From Billgrantia sulfidoxydans (GTDB lineage: Bacteria > Pseudomonadota > Gammaproteobacteria > Pseudomonadales > Halomonadaceae), in assembly GCF_017868775.1 (NCBI RefSeq), contig NZ_CP053381.1, forward strand, positions 558,001-622,000: 64,000 nt of DNA, in the 5' to 3' direction. Position numbers and translations under genes: made by a program. Positions 38,524 to 50,673 of the stretch are shown here, piece after piece. The notes under the pieces were generated by a model. That model did no database searches. It saw only the letters and a list, made by a program, of their open reading frames with translations, and was not told the DNA's origin. The stretch's first letter is position 1. Every line of letters begins with the position of its first letter.

Positions 38524-39036
38524 ATGCCCCACAGTGCCTCCAGCCTGGCCAACCTCGACCTCGCCACCCTCGCCGAACGGCTCGGGCGACGCTGTCGCGA
38601 GCATGGCGTCAGCGTCACCGCCGCCGAGTCGTGCACCGGCGGCGGGGTGGCCAGTGCGATTACCTCGGTGGCCGGCAGTTCGGATTATTTCGATACCGGC
38701 TACGTGACCTACTCCAACGCCGCCAAGGCGCGCCTGCTCGGTGTACCCGAGGCAACGATCGCCCAGCACGGCGCGGTCAGCCGCGAAGTGGTGGAGGCCA
38801 TGGTGGCGGGCGCCTGCCGCGACAGCGGGGCCAAGCTCGGCGTGGCGATCAGCGGCGTGGCCGGACCCGACGGCGGCACGCCGGAAAAGCCGGTGGGCAC
38901 CGTGTGGCTGGCCTGGGGCAGCGAGGCACGCCAGCGGGCCGAGCGCTTCCACTTTCCCGGCGACCGCCGCGCGGTGCGCGAGCGCGCGGTACGCGAGGCC
39001 ATCGTCGGGTTGATTCGTTACCTCGAAGCCGACTAG
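38524..39036 (+). CDS. pncC: Nicotinamide-nucleotide amidohydrolase (CinA C-terminal domain protein)
   Basis: A 170-residue single-domain protein of the PncC/CinA-C family, which deamidates nicotinamide mononucleotide in NAD recycling. Signatures: the catalytic AESCTGG with nucleophile Ser, [15 protein letters not shown], and [20 protein letters not shown]. The N-terminal MoCF-like COG1058 domain of full CinA is absent, as in Pseudomonas. It sits immediately before recA, the ancestral cinA-recA order. AGGAG eight bases before the ATG at 38524. Confidence 0.95.
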   Translation: MPHSASSLANLDLATLAERLGRRCREHGVSVTAAESCTGGGVASAITSVAGSSDYFDTGYVTYSNAAKARLLGVPEATIAQHGAVSREVVEAMVAGACRDSGAKLGVAISGVAGPDGGTPEKPVGTVWLAWGSEARQRAERFHFPGDRRAVRERAVREAIVGLIRYLEAD

Positions 39037-39063
39037 TCGCGCGGCGTTTTTTTCGTCATACTA

Positions 39064-39079
39064 CTGTCCAACCATACAG
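39064..39079 (+). promoter_or_regulatory. recA: LexA (SOS) box upstream of recA
   Basis: CTGT-CCAACCAT-ACAG fits CTGT-N8-ACAG exactly and overlaps a -10-like TACAGT (39075-39080), 78 bases before the recA start. The standard arrangement for LexA repression. Confidence 0.9.
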
Positions 39080-39157
39080 TGTCCGGGCGAGCTCCCCACG
39101 GTGGCCCGCCTACCAACTGCACCTGCAAGCGTCTGCGAGTTCTGCGAGGAGAGCCTC

Positions 39158-40222
<1,065 letters not shown>

Positions 40223-40225
40223 GCC

Positions 40226-40705
40226 ATGCCTGCCCGGTCCGAAGCGCCCGCGGCGTCCCCGCGGGATGACGCCATCCGCCTGCTGGCCCGGCGCGAGTAC
40301 TCTCGCGCCGAACTGACCCAGCGGCTGGCGTCCCGGGCCCACCCCACGGAGGCGATCGACGCCTGTCTCGACGCGCTGGCCGAGGCCGGCCTGCAGTCCG
40401 ACGCCCGTTTCGCCGAGAGCTTCCTGCGCTCGCGGGTGATGCGCGGCCAGGGTCCGCTGAAGGTGCGTGCCGAGCTGGAGCGGCGCGGCGTCGAGCGCGG
40501 CCTGATCGCGGCCGCGCTGGCCGAGGCCGAGCGGGAGGGCGAGGTCGACTGGTTCGAGCTTGCCCGCGAGGTACTCGAGCGCCGCTTCTCCGGCCCTGGC
40601 GATACCCCTCGCGAACGCGCCCGGCGCGAACGCTTCCTGGCGGCCCGCGGCTTCGATTTCGAGCAGATCCGTCATGCCCTGGCGCGACTCGGCGCCGTCG
40701 ACTGA
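40226..40705 (+). CDS. recX: RecX, RecA regulator
   Basis: Modulates RecA filament growth. The 159-residue protein carries the three-helix RecX repeats: the first signature is [19 protein letters not shown], the next [23 protein letters not shown], and [17 protein letters not shown]. Normal length. Co-transcribed with recA (3-base gap). The alaS promoter lies in the 174 bases that follow. Confidence 0.95.
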   Translation: MPARSEAPAASPRDDAIRLLARREYSRAELTQRLASRAHPTEAIDACLDALAEAGLQSDARFAESFLRSRVMRGQGPLKVRAELERRGVERGLIAAALAEAEREGEVDWFELAREVLERRFSGPGDTPRERARRERFLAARGFDFEQIRHALARLGAVD

Positions 40706-40749
40706 GCACGGTCATGTGCACCTCCCCTTCAGTCGCTTGACAACTGCGT

Positions 40750-40755
40750 TATAAT
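40750..40755 (+). promoter_or_regulatory. alaS: Candidate -10 element for alaS
   Basis: A perfect TATAAT 125 bases before alaS. A TTGACA sits only seven bases upstream (40737-40742), too close to be its -35, and at the usual 17-base distance only CTTCAG is found. The perfect -10 makes the position likely even so. Confidence 0.45.
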
Positions 40756-40879
40756 GCCTCCCTTTGCGAACGCCCTAGGTGGCGCTCCTGACACGTCAAG
40801 GCGTGCGATTCGGCCAGGTTGACACGGTGCTGGACGCGCCTGCCCGTCGGGTGACCACGCTCATCGCCACGGATACCCC

Positions 40880-43489
<2,610 letters not shown>

Positions 43490-43497
43490 CGCGAGAC

Positions 43498-43528
43498 AGG
43501 GCCGGCGACCGTGATGTCCCGGCCCTTT
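43498..43528 (+). terminator. Terminator-like hairpin after alaS
   Basis: AGGGCCGG ... CCGGCCCT stem with a 13-base loop, followed by TTTGACTTT. The T-tract is short. Confidence 0.6.
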
Positions 43529-43589
43529 GACTTTGACGACTTTCACTCATCCGGGCGCGTCGCGCTCGATAAGCGAGGGAAAACCGTAG

Positions 43590-44840
43590 ATGGCACTATA
43601 CGTACAGAAATTCGGCGGCACCTCGGTAGGCTCCGTGGAGCGCATCAAGGCCGTGGCCGAGAAGGTCAAGGGCTTCCGTGACGATGGCCATCAGGTCGTG
43701 GTCGTGGTTTCCGCCATGAGCGGCGAGACCAACCGCCTGATCGGCATGGCCAACGAGATCAACGACGAGCCCACGCCGCGCGAGATGGACATGCTGGTCT
43801 CCACCGGCGAGCAGGTCACCATCTCGCTGCTGGCGCTGGCCCTGCACAAGCTCGGCGTACCGGCGACCTCCTACACCGGTTCCCAGGTCGGCATCCTTAC
43901 CGACAGTGCCCACACCAAGGCGCGCATCCAGCGTATCGAGACCGACGAGATGCGCGAAGATCTCGACGAAGGCAAGGTGGTCGTGGTGGCCGGCTTCCAG
44001 GGGGTCGACGAGGAGGGCAACATCACCACGCTGGGCCGCGGCGGCTCCGATACCACCGGGGTGGCGCTGGCCGCCGCGCTGGGCGCCGACGAGTGCCAGA
44101 TCTACACCGACGTGGATGGTGTCTACACCACCGATCCGCGCGTCTGCTCCAAGGCGCAGCGCCTCGACACCATCACCGTCGAGGAGATGCTCGAGCTGGC
44201 GAGCCTCGGCTCCAAGGTGCTGCAGATTCGCTCCGTCGAGTTCGCCGGCAAGTACAATGTCCCGCTGCGCGTGCTGTCCAGCTTCCAGGACGGCCCCGGC
44301 ACCCTGATCGTTGCAGAATCCGACCAAGACGAGGACTCCATGGAAGAACCGCTGATTTCCGGCATCGCCTTCACTGCCAACGAGGCCAAGCTGACCCTGC
44401 TCAACACCCCTGACGTGCCGGGCGTGGCCTCGCGCATCCTCGGGCCGATCGCCGACGCCAACATCGAAGTCGACATGATCGTGCAGAACGTGGCGCCGGC
44501 CGGCGACTACACCGACTTCACCTTCACCGTGGCCAAGGGCGACTACAAGAAGACCCTGAAGATCCTCGAGGAGCAGGTGATTCCCGACCTGGGCGGCGGC
44601 GAGGTCAACGGCGACGACAACATCGCCAAGGTCTCGCTGGTCGGTGTCGGCATGCGCTCGCATGCGGGTGTGGCCTCCAAGATGTTCCGCGTCCTGGCGG
44701 ACGAGAACATCAATATCCGCATGGTCTCCACTTCCGAAATCAAGATTTCGGTGGTGATCGACGAGAAGCAGATGGAACTCGCCGTGCGTGCCCTGCATAC
44801 CGCTTTCGGTCTGGACAAGGCCGATATCGAGAGCGAATAG
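43590..44840 (+). CDS. lysC: Aspartate kinase
   Basis: First enzyme of the aspartate family (lysine, threonine, methionine, ectoine). The 416-residue protein has the amino-acid kinase domain ([11 protein letters not shown] at the N-terminus, [16 protein letters not shown]) and two C-terminal ACT domains for feedback control (from about residue 250). It is the class that often has an alpha/beta form: Met251 (44340) is preceded by GAGGA nine to five bases upstream and would start a protein equal to the ACT domains. In halophiles this enzyme also supplies ectoine synthesis. Followed by csrA. Confidence 0.97.
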   Translation: MALYVQKFGGTSVGSVERIKAVAEKVKGFRDDGHQVVVVVSAMSGETNRLIGMANEINDEPTPREMDMLVSTGEQVTISLLALALHKLGVPATSYTGSQVGILTDSAHTKARIQRIETDEMREDLDEGKVVVVAGFQGVDEEGNITTLGRGGSDTTGVALAAALGADECQIYTDVDGVYTTDPRVCSKAQRLDTITVEEMLELASLGSKVLQIRSVEFAGKYNVPLRVLSSFQDGPGTLIVAESDQDEDSMEEPLISGIAFTANEAKLTLLNTPDVPGVASRILGPIADANIEVDMIVQNVAPAGDYTDFTFTVAKGDYKKTLKILEEQVIPDLGGGEVNGDDNIAKVSLVGVGMRSHAGVASKMFRVLADENINIRMVSTSEIKISVVIDEKQMELAVRALHTAFGLDKADIESE

Positions 44841-44996
44841 GCAAGCAACAAGAAAATTAACAAGGTACGGACGGCTTGCATACGGTGCCTGTTCTACGCT
44901 GGGGGAAGTCTGCTGCGATGAGCGGCGCGGCTTCCCTTCAACGCTGTCATGGTGTCATGGTGGGGTTGGTGGTGGTGCACAGTGGTTCATATGTTA

Positions 44997-45002
44997 CATA
45001 AT
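44997..45002 (+). promoter_or_regulatory. csrA: Candidate -10 element for csrA
   Basis: CATAAT (44997-45002), embedded in an A+T-rich stretch, matches five of six -10 positions; the -35 is not convincing (TTGGTG at 44966-44971 is 25 bases away). It would give a leader of roughly 60 bases that starts just before the hairpin at 45018. Confidence 0.35.
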
Positions 45003-45017
45003 GCAAGCAGCAACTAA

Positions 45018-45064
45018 GCGTCGGGGATCGACGCGCATCCCGTTGCTAGTCGTCTGAGAAGGAG
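45018..45064 (+). promoter_or_regulatory. csrA: csrA leader with a GGGAU-loop hairpin and GGA Shine-Dalgarno: candidate CsrA autoregulatory site
   Basis: GCGTCG, loop GGGAT, CGACGC (45018-45034) is a perfect six-base-pair hairpin showing GGA in its loop, the form preferred by CsrA. The Shine-Dalgarno AAGGAG (45059-45064) supplies a second GGA about 30 bases on. Two such sites, one of them at the ribosome binding site, are the known pattern for CsrA repressing translation. Function is inferred. Confidence 0.55.
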
Positions 45065-45071
45065 ATCAGTC

Positions 45072-45272
45072 ATGCTCATCCTGACCCGCCGAGTCGGAGA
45101 AACGCTGATGATCGGTGATGACATCACCGTGACCGTCCTTGGCGTCAAGGGCAACCAGGTCCGTATTGGCGTCAATGCGCCGAAGGATGTCGCCGTACAT
45201 CGTGAAGAGATCTACCAGCGCATTCAGCGCGAGAAGTCCGACAATGAGGGGGGTAGCGGCTCCGCCTCGTAA
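45072..45272 (+). CDS. csrA: CsrA/RsmA, carbon storage and translational regulator
   Basis: A 66-residue dimeric RNA-binding protein, starting [19 protein letters not shown], with the core motifs [20 protein letters not shown] (RNA-contacting Leu4 and Arg44 regions retained). It binds GGA loops in mRNA leaders and is titrated by sponge RNAs such as the candidate at 33755-33993. Shine-Dalgarno AAGGAG lies seven bases before the ATG. It lies after lysC and before tRNA-Ser, a conserved pseudomonad order. A stem GTTTGGC/GCCAAAC (45293-45309) without T-run follows. Confidence 0.98.
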   Translation: MLILTRRVGETLMIGDDITVTVLGVKGNQVRIGVNAPKDVAVHREEIYQRIQREKSDNEGGSGSAS

Positions 45273-45325
45273 CGTCGTGCCGGCTTCCTCCCGTTTGGCG
45301 TAGCCAAACAAATAGCTGAATACGC

Positions 45326-45354
45326 TGGACAAAGGGGAGCCAAAACGATAGGAT
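45326..45354 (+). promoter_or_regulatory. Candidate promoter for tRNA-Ser
   Basis: TGGACA (45326-45331, 5 of 6), 17-base spacer, TAGGAT (45349-45354), starting transcription about 12 bases ahead of the mature tRNA. Confidence 0.6.
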
Positions 45355-45372
45355 ATGCGCCGTGTCGTTGAG

Positions 45373-45465
45373 GGAGAGGTGGCCGAGTGGCTGAAGGCGC
45401 TCCCCTGCTAAGGGAGTATGGGGTTTATAGCCCCATCGAGGGTTCGAATCCCTCCCTCTCCGCCA
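45373..45465 (+). tRNA. tRNA-Ser(GCU)
   Basis: Class II tRNA of 93 bases. Acceptor GGAGAGG/CCTCTCC, discriminator G, encoded CCA; anticodon loop CTGCTAA with anticodon GCT; long variable arm (GGAGTATGGGGTTTATAGCC region); T-loop GGTTCGAATCC. Reads AGU/AGC serine codons. Confidence 0.97.
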
Positions 45466-45499
45466 TGCGACACGTTGTCGTTGTTCGAAGCGTGATGAT

Positions 45500-45576
45500 G
45501 CGCCCGTAGCTCAGCTGGATAGAGTACCTGACTACGAATCAGGTGGTCGGAGGTTCGAATCCTCCCGGGCGCGCCA
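45500..45576 (+). tRNA. tRNA-Arg(ACG), copy 1
   Basis: 77 bases: acceptor GCGCCCG/CGGGCGC, discriminator G, encoded CCA; anticodon loop CTACGAA with anticodon ACG (first base normally edited to inosine); D-loop AGCTGGATAGAG and T-loop GGTTCGAATCC. Identical to the copy 180 bases downstream. Confidence 0.97.
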
Positions 45577-45679
45577 AGAGTGGCGAAGTGAGCACAAGCA
45601 CTCGAGTCGGGGTGCGCAGGTTTCTCGTCGTGCGGTTCGAAGAAGGCATCGTTTTGCAGGATCGTGGATCTTGCCGTCA

Positions 45680-45756
45680 GCGCCCGTAGCTCAGCTGGAT
45701 AGAGTACCTGACTACGAATCAGGTGGTCGGAGGTTCGAATCCTCCCGGGCGCGCCA
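45680..45756 (+). tRNA. tRNA-Arg(ACG), copy 2
   Basis: Same 77-base sequence as the copy at 45500, separated by a 103-base spacer that is not repeated. Followed immediately by a terminator, so tRNA-Ser and both tRNA-Arg genes are probably one transcript. Confidence 0.97.
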
Positions 45757-45762
45757 GATTGT

Positions 45763-45797
45763 GACCCGTCCTCGTTCGAGGGCGGGTCTTCTGCTTT
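45763..45797 (+). terminator. Terminator of the tRNA cluster
   Basis: GACCCGTCCTCG, loop TT, CGAGGGCGGGTC: 12-bp stem with one T-G wobble, followed by TTCTGCTTT. Confidence 0.85.
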
Positions 45798-45841
45798 GGC
45801 CCCCCGGCCACGCCGCGGGGTGCGTCGATCGACTAGCCGAG

Positions 45842-45909
45842 CCGGCATGGGATGATGCCGGTCGCGCGATCGTTTGGGTGCCCTCGCGATGCGGTGGGCA
45901 CCTTTTTTT
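45842..45909 (+). terminator. Hairpin plus orphan terminator between tRNA-Arg and dusC
   Basis: CCGGCAT-GGGATG-ATGCCGG (45842-45861) is a perfect 7-bp stem with a GGGAUG loop; then GGTGCCC/GGGCACC (45877-45902, 12-base loop) runs into seven T residues. The tRNA transcript already ends at 45797, so this is either a back-up terminator or the end of a small, unidentified transcript. Confidence 0.7.
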
Positions 45910-45983
45910 ATTCTCCTTTTATTCTCCGCAGCTGTCCTCACCTCCGCCTGACCAGGCTTCGCCGTTGTGGCCGAGCCGGGTGC

Positions 45984-47000
45984 TCAGGCGAGGGCGAGGT
46001 CGTTGCACTCCGGCTCCGGCTCTTTGCAGCCGAGCCCTGCCAGCAACGTCTCGAGATCATTGATGCGCTTTAGCGCCTGGAAGCGACGCGCGGCCTCGGC
46101 ATCGCGCTGGCGCATGTGGTTCAGCCATTGCTTGATCAGGGAAGTGACAACTCGCTCGGGGAGTGTGGTACGCTGCAATGCAGCAAAATCTGCCAGAACC
46201 TTGGCGCGAGCCTGCCACGGCGTGGCGGCGAGCTGCTCGCCGGTTGCCAGCCAGTGGCGAATGCGCGGAGCCAGCCAGGGGTCGGCCAGCGCGCCGCGGC
46301 CCAGCATCACGTCGCGACAGCCCGAGAGGGTGCGGGCCTTCCAGTAGTCCTCGAGGCTCCAGATGTCGCCATTGGCCACGACCGGAATGCGCAGGTGGCG
46401 GCGGATGCGGCCGACCCACTCCCAGTGGGCCGGAGGGCGGTAGCCCTCGTCGCGGGTGCGGGCGTGGACGACGAGCTGCGCAGCACCGCCGTCCTCAGCG
46501 GCCCTGGCGCAGTCGAGCGCCAGGCGCCGATGCGAGAAGCCCAGGCGGATCTTGGCCGTGACCGGTATCTCGCTGCCCACGGCGGCATGGACGGCCGCCA
46601 CGGCGGCGCGCACGCGGCGCGGGTCGCGCAGCAGCGAGGCGCCGCCATCGTGGCGATTGACCAGCTTTGCCGGGCAGCCGAAGTTGAGATCGACGGCGAT
46701 GGCGCCTAGCCGCAACGCCTGTTCGGCATTGGTTGCCAGGGCTCCGGGGTCGCTGCCCAGCAGCTGCAGCGCCACCGGCACGCCGGAGGGCGTCGTCACG
46801 CCCGCGTCGAGCTCGGGGCAGTGGCGGCGAAACACCCTCGGCGGCAGGCGCGCATCGACGACGCGAACGAACTCCGTCACCGTCCAGTCGAAGCCGGGCC
46901 GCCGGGTCAGCAGGTCGCGGGTATGGGCATCGATCACGCCCTCCATGGGGGCGAGACCGATGCGTCCTTGTAGTAAAACAACAACTTTGTCTTCCACCAT
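45984..47000 (-). CDS. dusC: tRNA-dihydrouridine(16) synthase
   Basis: FMN enzyme reducing U16 of tRNA. The 338-residue protein has the N-terminal signature LAPMEGVIDAHTRDL, active-site Cys109 in NFGCPAKLVNRHDGG, and phosphate/FMN-binding VVANGDIW and GRGAL. The PTPSG-like TPSGVPVALQLLG and FVRVVDARLPPRV fit DusC rather than DusA/B. The start ATG at 47000 has only a weak Shine-Dalgarno; a TATATT at 47017-47012 on this strand lies 12 bases upstream, so the mRNA could be nearly leaderless. Ends convergent with the tRNA region; divergent to oadG. Confidence 0.93.
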   Translation of the reverse strand: MVEDKVVVLLQGRIGLAPMEGVIDAHTRDLLTRRPGFDWTVTEFVRVVDARLPPRVFRRHCPELDAGVTTPSGVPVALQLLGSDPGALATNAEQALRLGAIAVDLNFGCPAKLVNRHDGGASLLRDPRRVRAAVAAVHAAVGSEIPVTAKIRLGFSHRRLALDCARAAEDGGAAQLVVHARTRDEGYRPPAHWEWVGRIRRHLRIPVVANGDIWSLEDYWKARTLSGCRDVMLGRGALADPWLAPRIRHWLATGEQLAATPWQARAKVLADFAALQRTTLPERVVTSLIKQWLNHMRQRDAEAARRFQALKRINDLETLLAGLGCKEPEPECNDLALA

Positions 47001-47113
47001 GGCGCGCTTGCAATATATCCAGAGTGTGGCAGTTTATAGGGCCGCCATTTACCGCTTGGCGACATGTTTGCGGCCATTTGCAGGCAAGTCGTGAAGGATG
47101 AGGGAGATAGTGC

Positions 47114-47365
47114 ATGCAGGACAAGCAGTTGTTGCTCGACGGTCTGGCCCTGATGGGGGTCGGCATGGGGTTCGTTTTTGTTTTTCTTACGGTCCTCGTA
47201 ATCATCACGACCCTGATGTCGAGAATCGTCTGCCGCCTGGCGCCAGCTCCCGTGCCCCCGGCCCCCGTGCCGACCTCCACGGCTGCCGACAAGACCGATG
47301 ACGCCCAGCTCCTCGCCGTCATCAGCGCCGCCGTACACCGCTACCGCCGTCGCCACCGCCGCTGA
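47114..47365 (+). CDS. oadG: Oxaloacetate decarboxylase gamma subunit
   Basis: An 83-residue small membrane anchor that holds the alpha subunit on the beta subunit. One transmembrane helix (about residues 7-33, [20 protein letters not shown]) is followed by a Pro/Ala linker and a His/Arg tail ([10 protein letters not shown]) typical of the zinc-assisting C-terminus. First of oadGAB. A Shine-Dalgarno-like GAGGGAGA precedes the ATG. Confidence 0.92.
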   Translation: MQDKQLLLDGLALMGVGMGFVFVFLTVLVIITTLMSRIVCRLAPAPVPPAPVPTSTAADKTDDAQLLAVISAAVHRYRRRHRR

Positions 47366-47421
47366 CCGGCGCCGCCAAGCCTCATACTACTACACAACAC
47401 GCTACCTACGGGGTCATTCTG

Positions 47422-49269
47422 ATGAGTGAGACCAAGCGCCCGCTGGGCATCACCGACGTCGTCCTGCGCGACGCCCACCAGTCGCTGTTCGCCACCCGCC
47501 TGCGGCTCGACGACATGCTGCCGATCGCCGAGAAGCTCGACCGGGTCGGCTTCTGGTCGCTCGAGTCCTGGGGTGGGGCCACCTTCGACGCCTGTATCCG
47601 CTACCTCGGCGAGGATCCGTGGGAGCGGATACGGGCGTTGAAGGAGGCCATGCCCAACACCCCGCAGCAGATGCTGCTGCGGGGCCAGAACCTGCTCGGC
47701 TACCGTCACTACGCCGACGACGTGGTCGACCGCTTCGTCGAGCGCGCCAAGACCAACGGCGTCGACGTGTTCCGCGTGTTCGACGCCATGAACGACCCGC
47801 GCAACCTGGAGCGGGCGATCCAGGCCGTGCGCAAGGTGGGCGGCCATGCCCAGGGTACCATCTCCTACACCGTGAGCCCGGTGCACACGCTGGACAGCTG
47901 GGTGGAGCTCGCCGAGACCATTGCCGCCATGGGCGCCGACTCGCTGGCGATCAAGGACATGGCTGGCCTGCTCACGCCCTACGATGCCTTCGAGCTGGTC
48001 AGCCGCCTCAAGAAGGCGCTGGACATCCCCATCCACATGCAGTGCCACGCCACCACCGGGCTCTCCACCGCCACCTACCTCAAGGCGATCGAGGCCGGGA
48101 TCGACAATGTCGACACGGCCATCTCCTCGATGTCGATGACCTACGGCCACAGCCCGACCGAGTCGGTGGTGGCCATCCTCAAGGGGACCGAGCGCGACAC
48201 CCATCTCGACCTCGAGCTGCTCGAGGACATCGCCGGCTACTTCCGCGAGGTGCGCAAGAAGTACGCCGCCTTCGAGGGCTCGCTGAAGGGCATCGATTCG
48301 CGCATCCTGGTCGCCCAGGTACCGGGCGGCATGCTCACCAACATGGAGAGCCAGCTCAAGGAGCAGGGCGCCGGCGACAAGCTCGATGACGTGCTGGCCG
48401 AGATCCCGCGCGTGCGCGAGGACCTGGGCTTCATCCCGCTGGTCACGCCCACTTCGCAGATCGTCGGCACCCAGGCGGTGATGAACGTGATGATGGGCGA
48501 GCGCTACAAGTCGATCTCCAAGGAGGTCCAGGCGCTGCTCAAGGGCGAGTACGGCGCCGCCCCGGCGCCGTTCGACAAGGCGCTGCAGAGCCGCGTGCTC
48601 GAGGGTGGCGAGCCGATCACCTGCCGCCCCGCCGACCTGCTCGAGCCCGAGATGGAGCGTCTGGCCGCCGAACTCAAGGAGAAGGCCGCGGCCGACGGCA
48701 TCCGCCTCGCCGAGGGCGAGCGTGAGATCGACGACGTGCTGACCTACGCGCTGTTCCCGCAGATCGGACTGAAGTTCCTCAAGAACCGCGACAACCCCGA
48801 GGCCTTCGAGCCCGCTCCCCTGGCCCCCGGCCAGGAGACACCCGGCGCCAAGCTGCCGGCCGCCGCCCCGCAGGGCGGGCCCGCGGCCAAGGTGCCGGCG
48901 GCCCAGGCCGACGCGCCCGCCGGCCCCGAGACCTACACCGTCACGGTCAACGGCAAGCAGTACGTGGTCGAGGTCGCCGAGGGCGGCGAGATCGGCGCCG
49001 TGACCGAGCAGCCGGGCCCGCCGGCTGCCCGGCCCGCCGAGAGCGCCCCGGCCTCCTCCGGGGCGACGATCGCCGCCCCGCTGGCCGGCAATATCTTCAA
49101 GGTCAACGTGCGCCCCGGCGACACGGTCAAGGAGGGCGACGTGGTGATCATCCTCGAGGCCATGAAGATGGAGACCGAAGTGCGCGCCGCCACTGGCGGC
49201 ACCGTGTCCGAGGTCAAGGTGGGCGAGGGCGACAGCGTCGCCGTCGGCGACACGCTGATCGTGCTCTAA
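47422..49269 (+). CDS. oadA: Oxaloacetate decarboxylase alpha subunit (biotin carrier and carboxyltransferase)
   Basis: A 615-residue soluble subunit: carboxyltransferase domain (residues ~5-460, with [14 protein letters not shown] and the metal-binding HMQCHATTG), a Pro/Ala linker (about 475-545), and a C-terminal biotinyl domain with EAMKMET, Lys582 being the biotin site 34 residues from the end. It transfers CO2 from oxaloacetate to biotin, which the beta subunit then decarboxylates, pumping Na+. Fits a sodium-dependent halophile. Confidence 0.96.
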   Translation: MSETKRPLGITDVVLRDAHQSLFATRLRLDDMLPIAEKLDRVGFWSLESWGGATFDACIRYLGEDPWERIRALKEAMPNTPQQMLLRGQNLLGYRHYADDVVDRFVERAKTNGVDVFRVFDAMNDPRNLERAIQAVRKVGGHAQGTISYTVSPVHTLDSWVELAETIAAMGADSLAIKDMAGLLTPYDAFELVSRLKKALDIPIHMQCHATTGLSTATYLKAIEAGIDNVDTAISSMSMTYGHSPTESVVAILKGTERDTHLDLELLEDIAGYFREVRKKYAAFEGSLKGIDSRILVAQVPGGMLTNMESQLKEQGAGDKLDDVLAEIPRVREDLGFIPLVTPTSQIVGTQAVMNVMMGERYKSISKEVQALLKGEYGAAPAPFDKALQSRVLEGGEPITCRPADLLEPEMERLAAELKEKAAADGIRLAEGEREIDDVLTYALFPQIGLKFLKNRDNPEAFEPAPLAPGQETPGAKLPAAAPQGGPAAKVPAAQADAPAGPETYTVTVNGKQYVVEVAEGGEIGAVTEQPGPPAARPAESAPASSGATIAAPLAGNIFKVNVRPGDTVKEGDVVIILEAMKMETEVRAATGGTVSEVKVGEGDSVAVGDTLIVL

Positions 49270-49282
49270 GGGTCGTTATCAC

Positions 49283-50605
49283 ATGGACAAGCTACTGACC
49301 CTGTGGGAGGGCTCCGGCCTCTACAACCTGTCGTGGGGCCAGGCGGTCATGATCGCGGTGGGCCTGCTGCTGCTCTACCTGGCGATCTACAAGAAGTTCG
49401 AGCCGCTGCTGCTGGTGCCGATCGGTTTCGGCGGCATCCTCGCCAACATCCCCGAGGCCGGATTGGCGCTGTCGGCGGCCGAGCAGGCCGCGCACCTGGC
49501 GCGTCCCGGCGTGCTCGAGGAAATGGCGGCGGTACTCGGCGTGGACCTGGCGCCGGGCGCCTCGCTGGAAGCCTGGCGCCACGCCCTCGGCGAAGCGCTG
49601 CATGGCGACCTCACGCCGCAGGCCTACCGTGCGGCCAGCGACGTGGCGCAGGACGCCGGCTACGGTAACGGCATGCTCTACCAGTTCTACAGCGTGGCGA
49701 TCGCCTCGGGCATCGCGCCGCTGGTGATCTTCATGGGCGTCGGGGCGATGACCGACTTCGGCCCGCTGCTGGCCAATCCGCGCACGCTGTTCCTGGGCGC
49801 GGCGGCACAGTTCGGCATCTTCGCCACCCTGCTCGGCGCGGTGGGTCTCTCGGCGCTCGGCTGGATGGACTTCTCGCTCAACCAGGCCGCCGCCATCGGC
49901 ATCATCGGCGGCGCCGACGGCCCCACCTCGATCTACGTGTCGAGCGTGCTGGCCCCCGAGCTGCTGGGCGCCATCGCCGTGGCCGCCTACGCCTACATGG
50001 CACTGGTACCGCTGATCCAGCCGCCGATCATGCGCCTGCTGACCACGCAGAAGGAGCGCGAGATCACCATGACCCAGCTGCGCCCGGTGTCCAAGCTCGA
50101 GAAGATCGTCTTCCCGGTCTCGCTGCTGCTGCTGGTGGCGCTGTTCCTGCCCGACGCCGCGCCGCTGCTGGGGATGTTCTGCTTCGGCAACCTGATGCGC
50201 GAGTGCGGCGTGGTCGAGCGCCTCTCCGATACCGCGCAGAATGCGCTGATCAACATCGTCACCATCTTCCTGGGGCTTTCGGTGGGCTCCAAGCTGATGG
50301 CCGAGAGCTTCCTGGCGGTGGAGACGCTGGGTATCCTGGGGCTGGGGATCGTGGCCTTCGGCATCGGCACCGCGGCCGGCGTGCTGATGGCCAAGCTGAT
50401 GAACCTCGTCAGCCACATGCCGATCAACCCGTTGATCGGCTCGGCCGGCGTGTCGGCGGTACCGATGGCGGCGCGGGTCTCCAACAAGATCGGCCTCGAG
50501 GCCAACCCGCACAACTTCCTGCTGATGCATGCCATGGGGCCCAACGTGGCCGGCGTGATCGGCTCGGCGGTGGCCGCGGGTGTGATGATCAAGTACCTGG
50601 GCTGA
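49283..50605 (+). CDS. oadB: Oxaloacetate decarboxylase beta subunit, Na+ pump
   Basis: A 440-residue inner-membrane protein with about nine to eleven hydrophobic segments. Family segments include [29 protein letters not shown] (part of the Na+/carboxybiotin site), the reentrant region and the C-terminal [19 protein letters not shown]. It decarboxylates carboxybiotin and exports Na+. Slightly longer N-terminus than in Klebsiella. Followed by a strong terminator. Confidence 0.97.
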   Translation: MDKLLTLWEGSGLYNLSWGQAVMIAVGLLLLYLAIYKKFEPLLLVPIGFGGILANIPEAGLALSAAEQAAHLARPGVLEEMAAVLGVDLAPGASLEAWRHALGEALHGDLTPQAYRAASDVAQDAGYGNGMLYQFYSVAIASGIAPLVIFMGVGAMTDFGPLLANPRTLFLGAAAQFGIFATLLGAVGLSALGWMDFSLNQAAAIGIIGGADGPTSIYVSSVLAPELLGAIAVAAYAYMALVPLIQPPIMRLLTTQKEREITMTQLRPVSKLEKIVFPVSLLLLVALFLPDAAPLLGMFCFGNLMRECGVVERLSDTAQNALINIVTIFLGLSVGSKLMAESFLAVETLGILGLGIVAFGIGTAAGVLMAKLMNLVSHMPINPLIGSAGVSAVPMAARVSNKIGLEANPHNFLLMHAMGPNVAGVIGSAVAAGVMIKYLG

Positions 50606-50624
50606 GCGAGACCGGCCAAAGCCT

Positions 50625-50659
50625 GCCAACGGCGCCCTGCGGGGCGCCGTTGGCGTTTT
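50625..50659 (+). terminator. Rho-independent terminator after oadB
   Basis: Perfect 13-bp stem GCCAACGGCGCCC / GGGCGCCGTTGGC, loop TGCG, followed by GTTTT. It lies between convergent oadB and the gamma-glutamyltransferase gene. Confidence 0.9.
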
Positions 50660-50673
50660 GGGTCGCGGCGAGG

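Noticed and set aside
40737..40755. TTGACA close to TATAAT before alaS as one promoter
   Set aside because: Only seven bases separate them; a sigma-70 promoter needs about 17. The TATAAT is kept as a -10 candidate alone.
43529..43589. Lysine-type riboswitch ahead of lysC
   Set aside because: The leader is under 100 bases with no conserved aptamer-like structure visible.
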